64,000 nucleotides of DNA from Shewanella cutis (GTDB taxonomy: Bacteria; Pseudomonadota; Gammaproteobacteria; Enterobacterales; Shewanellaceae). The stretch lies in NCBI RefSeq assembly GCF_022410515.1, contig NZ_JACSDI010000005.1:62001-126000 (forward strand), given 5' to 3'. Under the pieces are notes generated by a model that was given only the letters and a program-made list of their open reading frames with translations, was not told the origin of the DNA and made no database searches. Positions 63,787-64,000 of the stretch are shown here, one piece after another (positions within the stretch are counted from its first letter, which is position 1; each line of letters opens with the position of its first letter). The translations under genes and the position numbers were made by a program.

Positions 63787-64000
63787 TTAGTGGTTGCGAT
63801 CAACAGAGATTTTTGCCAGCGAAATTAATGCGGTTTTGAAATCACTGTCGGGTAATACCGAGAGCGCTGCAATGGCTTTATTTGATTCTTCAATGGCTTT
63901 TTGCTGAGTGTAGTTGAGGGCGCCGCAATGATGCAGAGCGGCAACTATCTTCTCAATGGCATGAGTACCATCACCTTGCTCAATCGCTTGGCGTATAAGC
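63787..64000 (-). CDS. ispB: Octaprenyl diphosphate synthase, 3' end (partial)
   Basis: The last 71 codons of a minus-strand gene cut by the window edge; stop at 63787-63789. The reading ends ...KAIEESNKAIAALSVLPDS then DFKTALISLAKISVDRNH, matching the C-terminus of IspB, the trans-prenyl transferase for the quinone side chain (E. coli IspB ends in a similar ALIGLAHIAVQR). The catalytic DDxxD motifs lie outside the window. Confidence 0.85.
   Translation of the reverse strand, partial: LIRQAIEQGDGTHAIEKIVAALHHCGALNYTQQKAIEESNKAIAALSVLPDSDFKTALISLAKISVDRNH

Overview
The window reads as the chromosome of a Shewanella species, probably close to the S. oneidensis / MR-4 / ANA-3 group. The evidence is the heme-uptake locus layout (hugA with hutX/hutZ-type genes, divergent from tonB-exbB-exbD-hmuTUV), curli secretion genes csgEFG, dense c-di-GMP and chemotaxis signalling, a cobalamin-salvage cluster, paired DUF3144 genes, and a MITE-like repeat with ACCAATC/GATTGGT ends. 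This is inferred from gene content; no database was consulted. No rRNA, tRNA, CRISPR array, phage or complete insertion sequence was seen.

Layout. 1-6053: cobalamin transport and nucleotide-loop assembly (btuC-type permease cut by the window edge, cobT, cobS, cobU, cobQ, cobO). 6054-8617: an accessory island of three integron-type gene cassettes, each followed by an attC-like site, with no integrase in the window and with inverted copies of a palindromic intergenic repeat on either side. 8618-10495: a DUF2235 hydrolase and the cobalamin-binding protein BtuF, probably one transcript. 10594-13349: a MAPEG membrane protein, a NupC nucleoside transporter and an MTA/SAH nucleosidase-like enzyme. 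13350-14814: a gene-poor stretch with one small ORF split by an in-frame TGA. 14815-20748: a Bax-like glucosaminidase, a MITE-like element, a PAS chemoreceptor, a GAF-HD-GYP phosphodiesterase and a solute-binding-domain GGDEF cyclase. 20956-25165: DUF3144, exported hypothetical proteins, a SnoaL-like protein with a decayed second copy nearby, and pyrC.

25336-33804 is a self-contained export and regulation module: HlyD-type adaptor, ABC ATPase, two MacB-type permeases, then an NtrC-type sigma-54 activator and its sensor kinase. A well-formed sigma-54 promoter and three helically phased GCGGACAC sites lie upstream of the adaptor. 34058-35677 holds csgEFG with no curlin subunit genes in the window. 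35732-39595: a TetR regulator and a coniferyl-aldehyde-dehydrogenase-type enzyme with a clear operator-like palindrome, a SpoIIAA-like protein and two universal stress proteins, the first with a 21-bp tandem repeat at its stop codon. 39601-43978: a solute-binding protein, DUF924, a winged-helix protein overlapping a DAO-type oxidoreductase, and small proteins.

44064-52572 is the heme/iron uptake locus with a Fur-box-like site in the divergent promoter. It is followed by an ABC exporter, a FadD-type ligase, ccoG (rdxA), and a PAS-type sigma-54 activator. The ccoG upstream region carries a sigma-54 promoter and two perfect GCGATATATCGC palindromes, with a near-copy upstream of the activator itself, which suggests a dedicated control circuit. 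The right end has a thioredoxin-like membrane protein, a LysE-type exporter, a second DUF3144 protein, a type IV pilin-like protein, ung and the 3' end of ispB.
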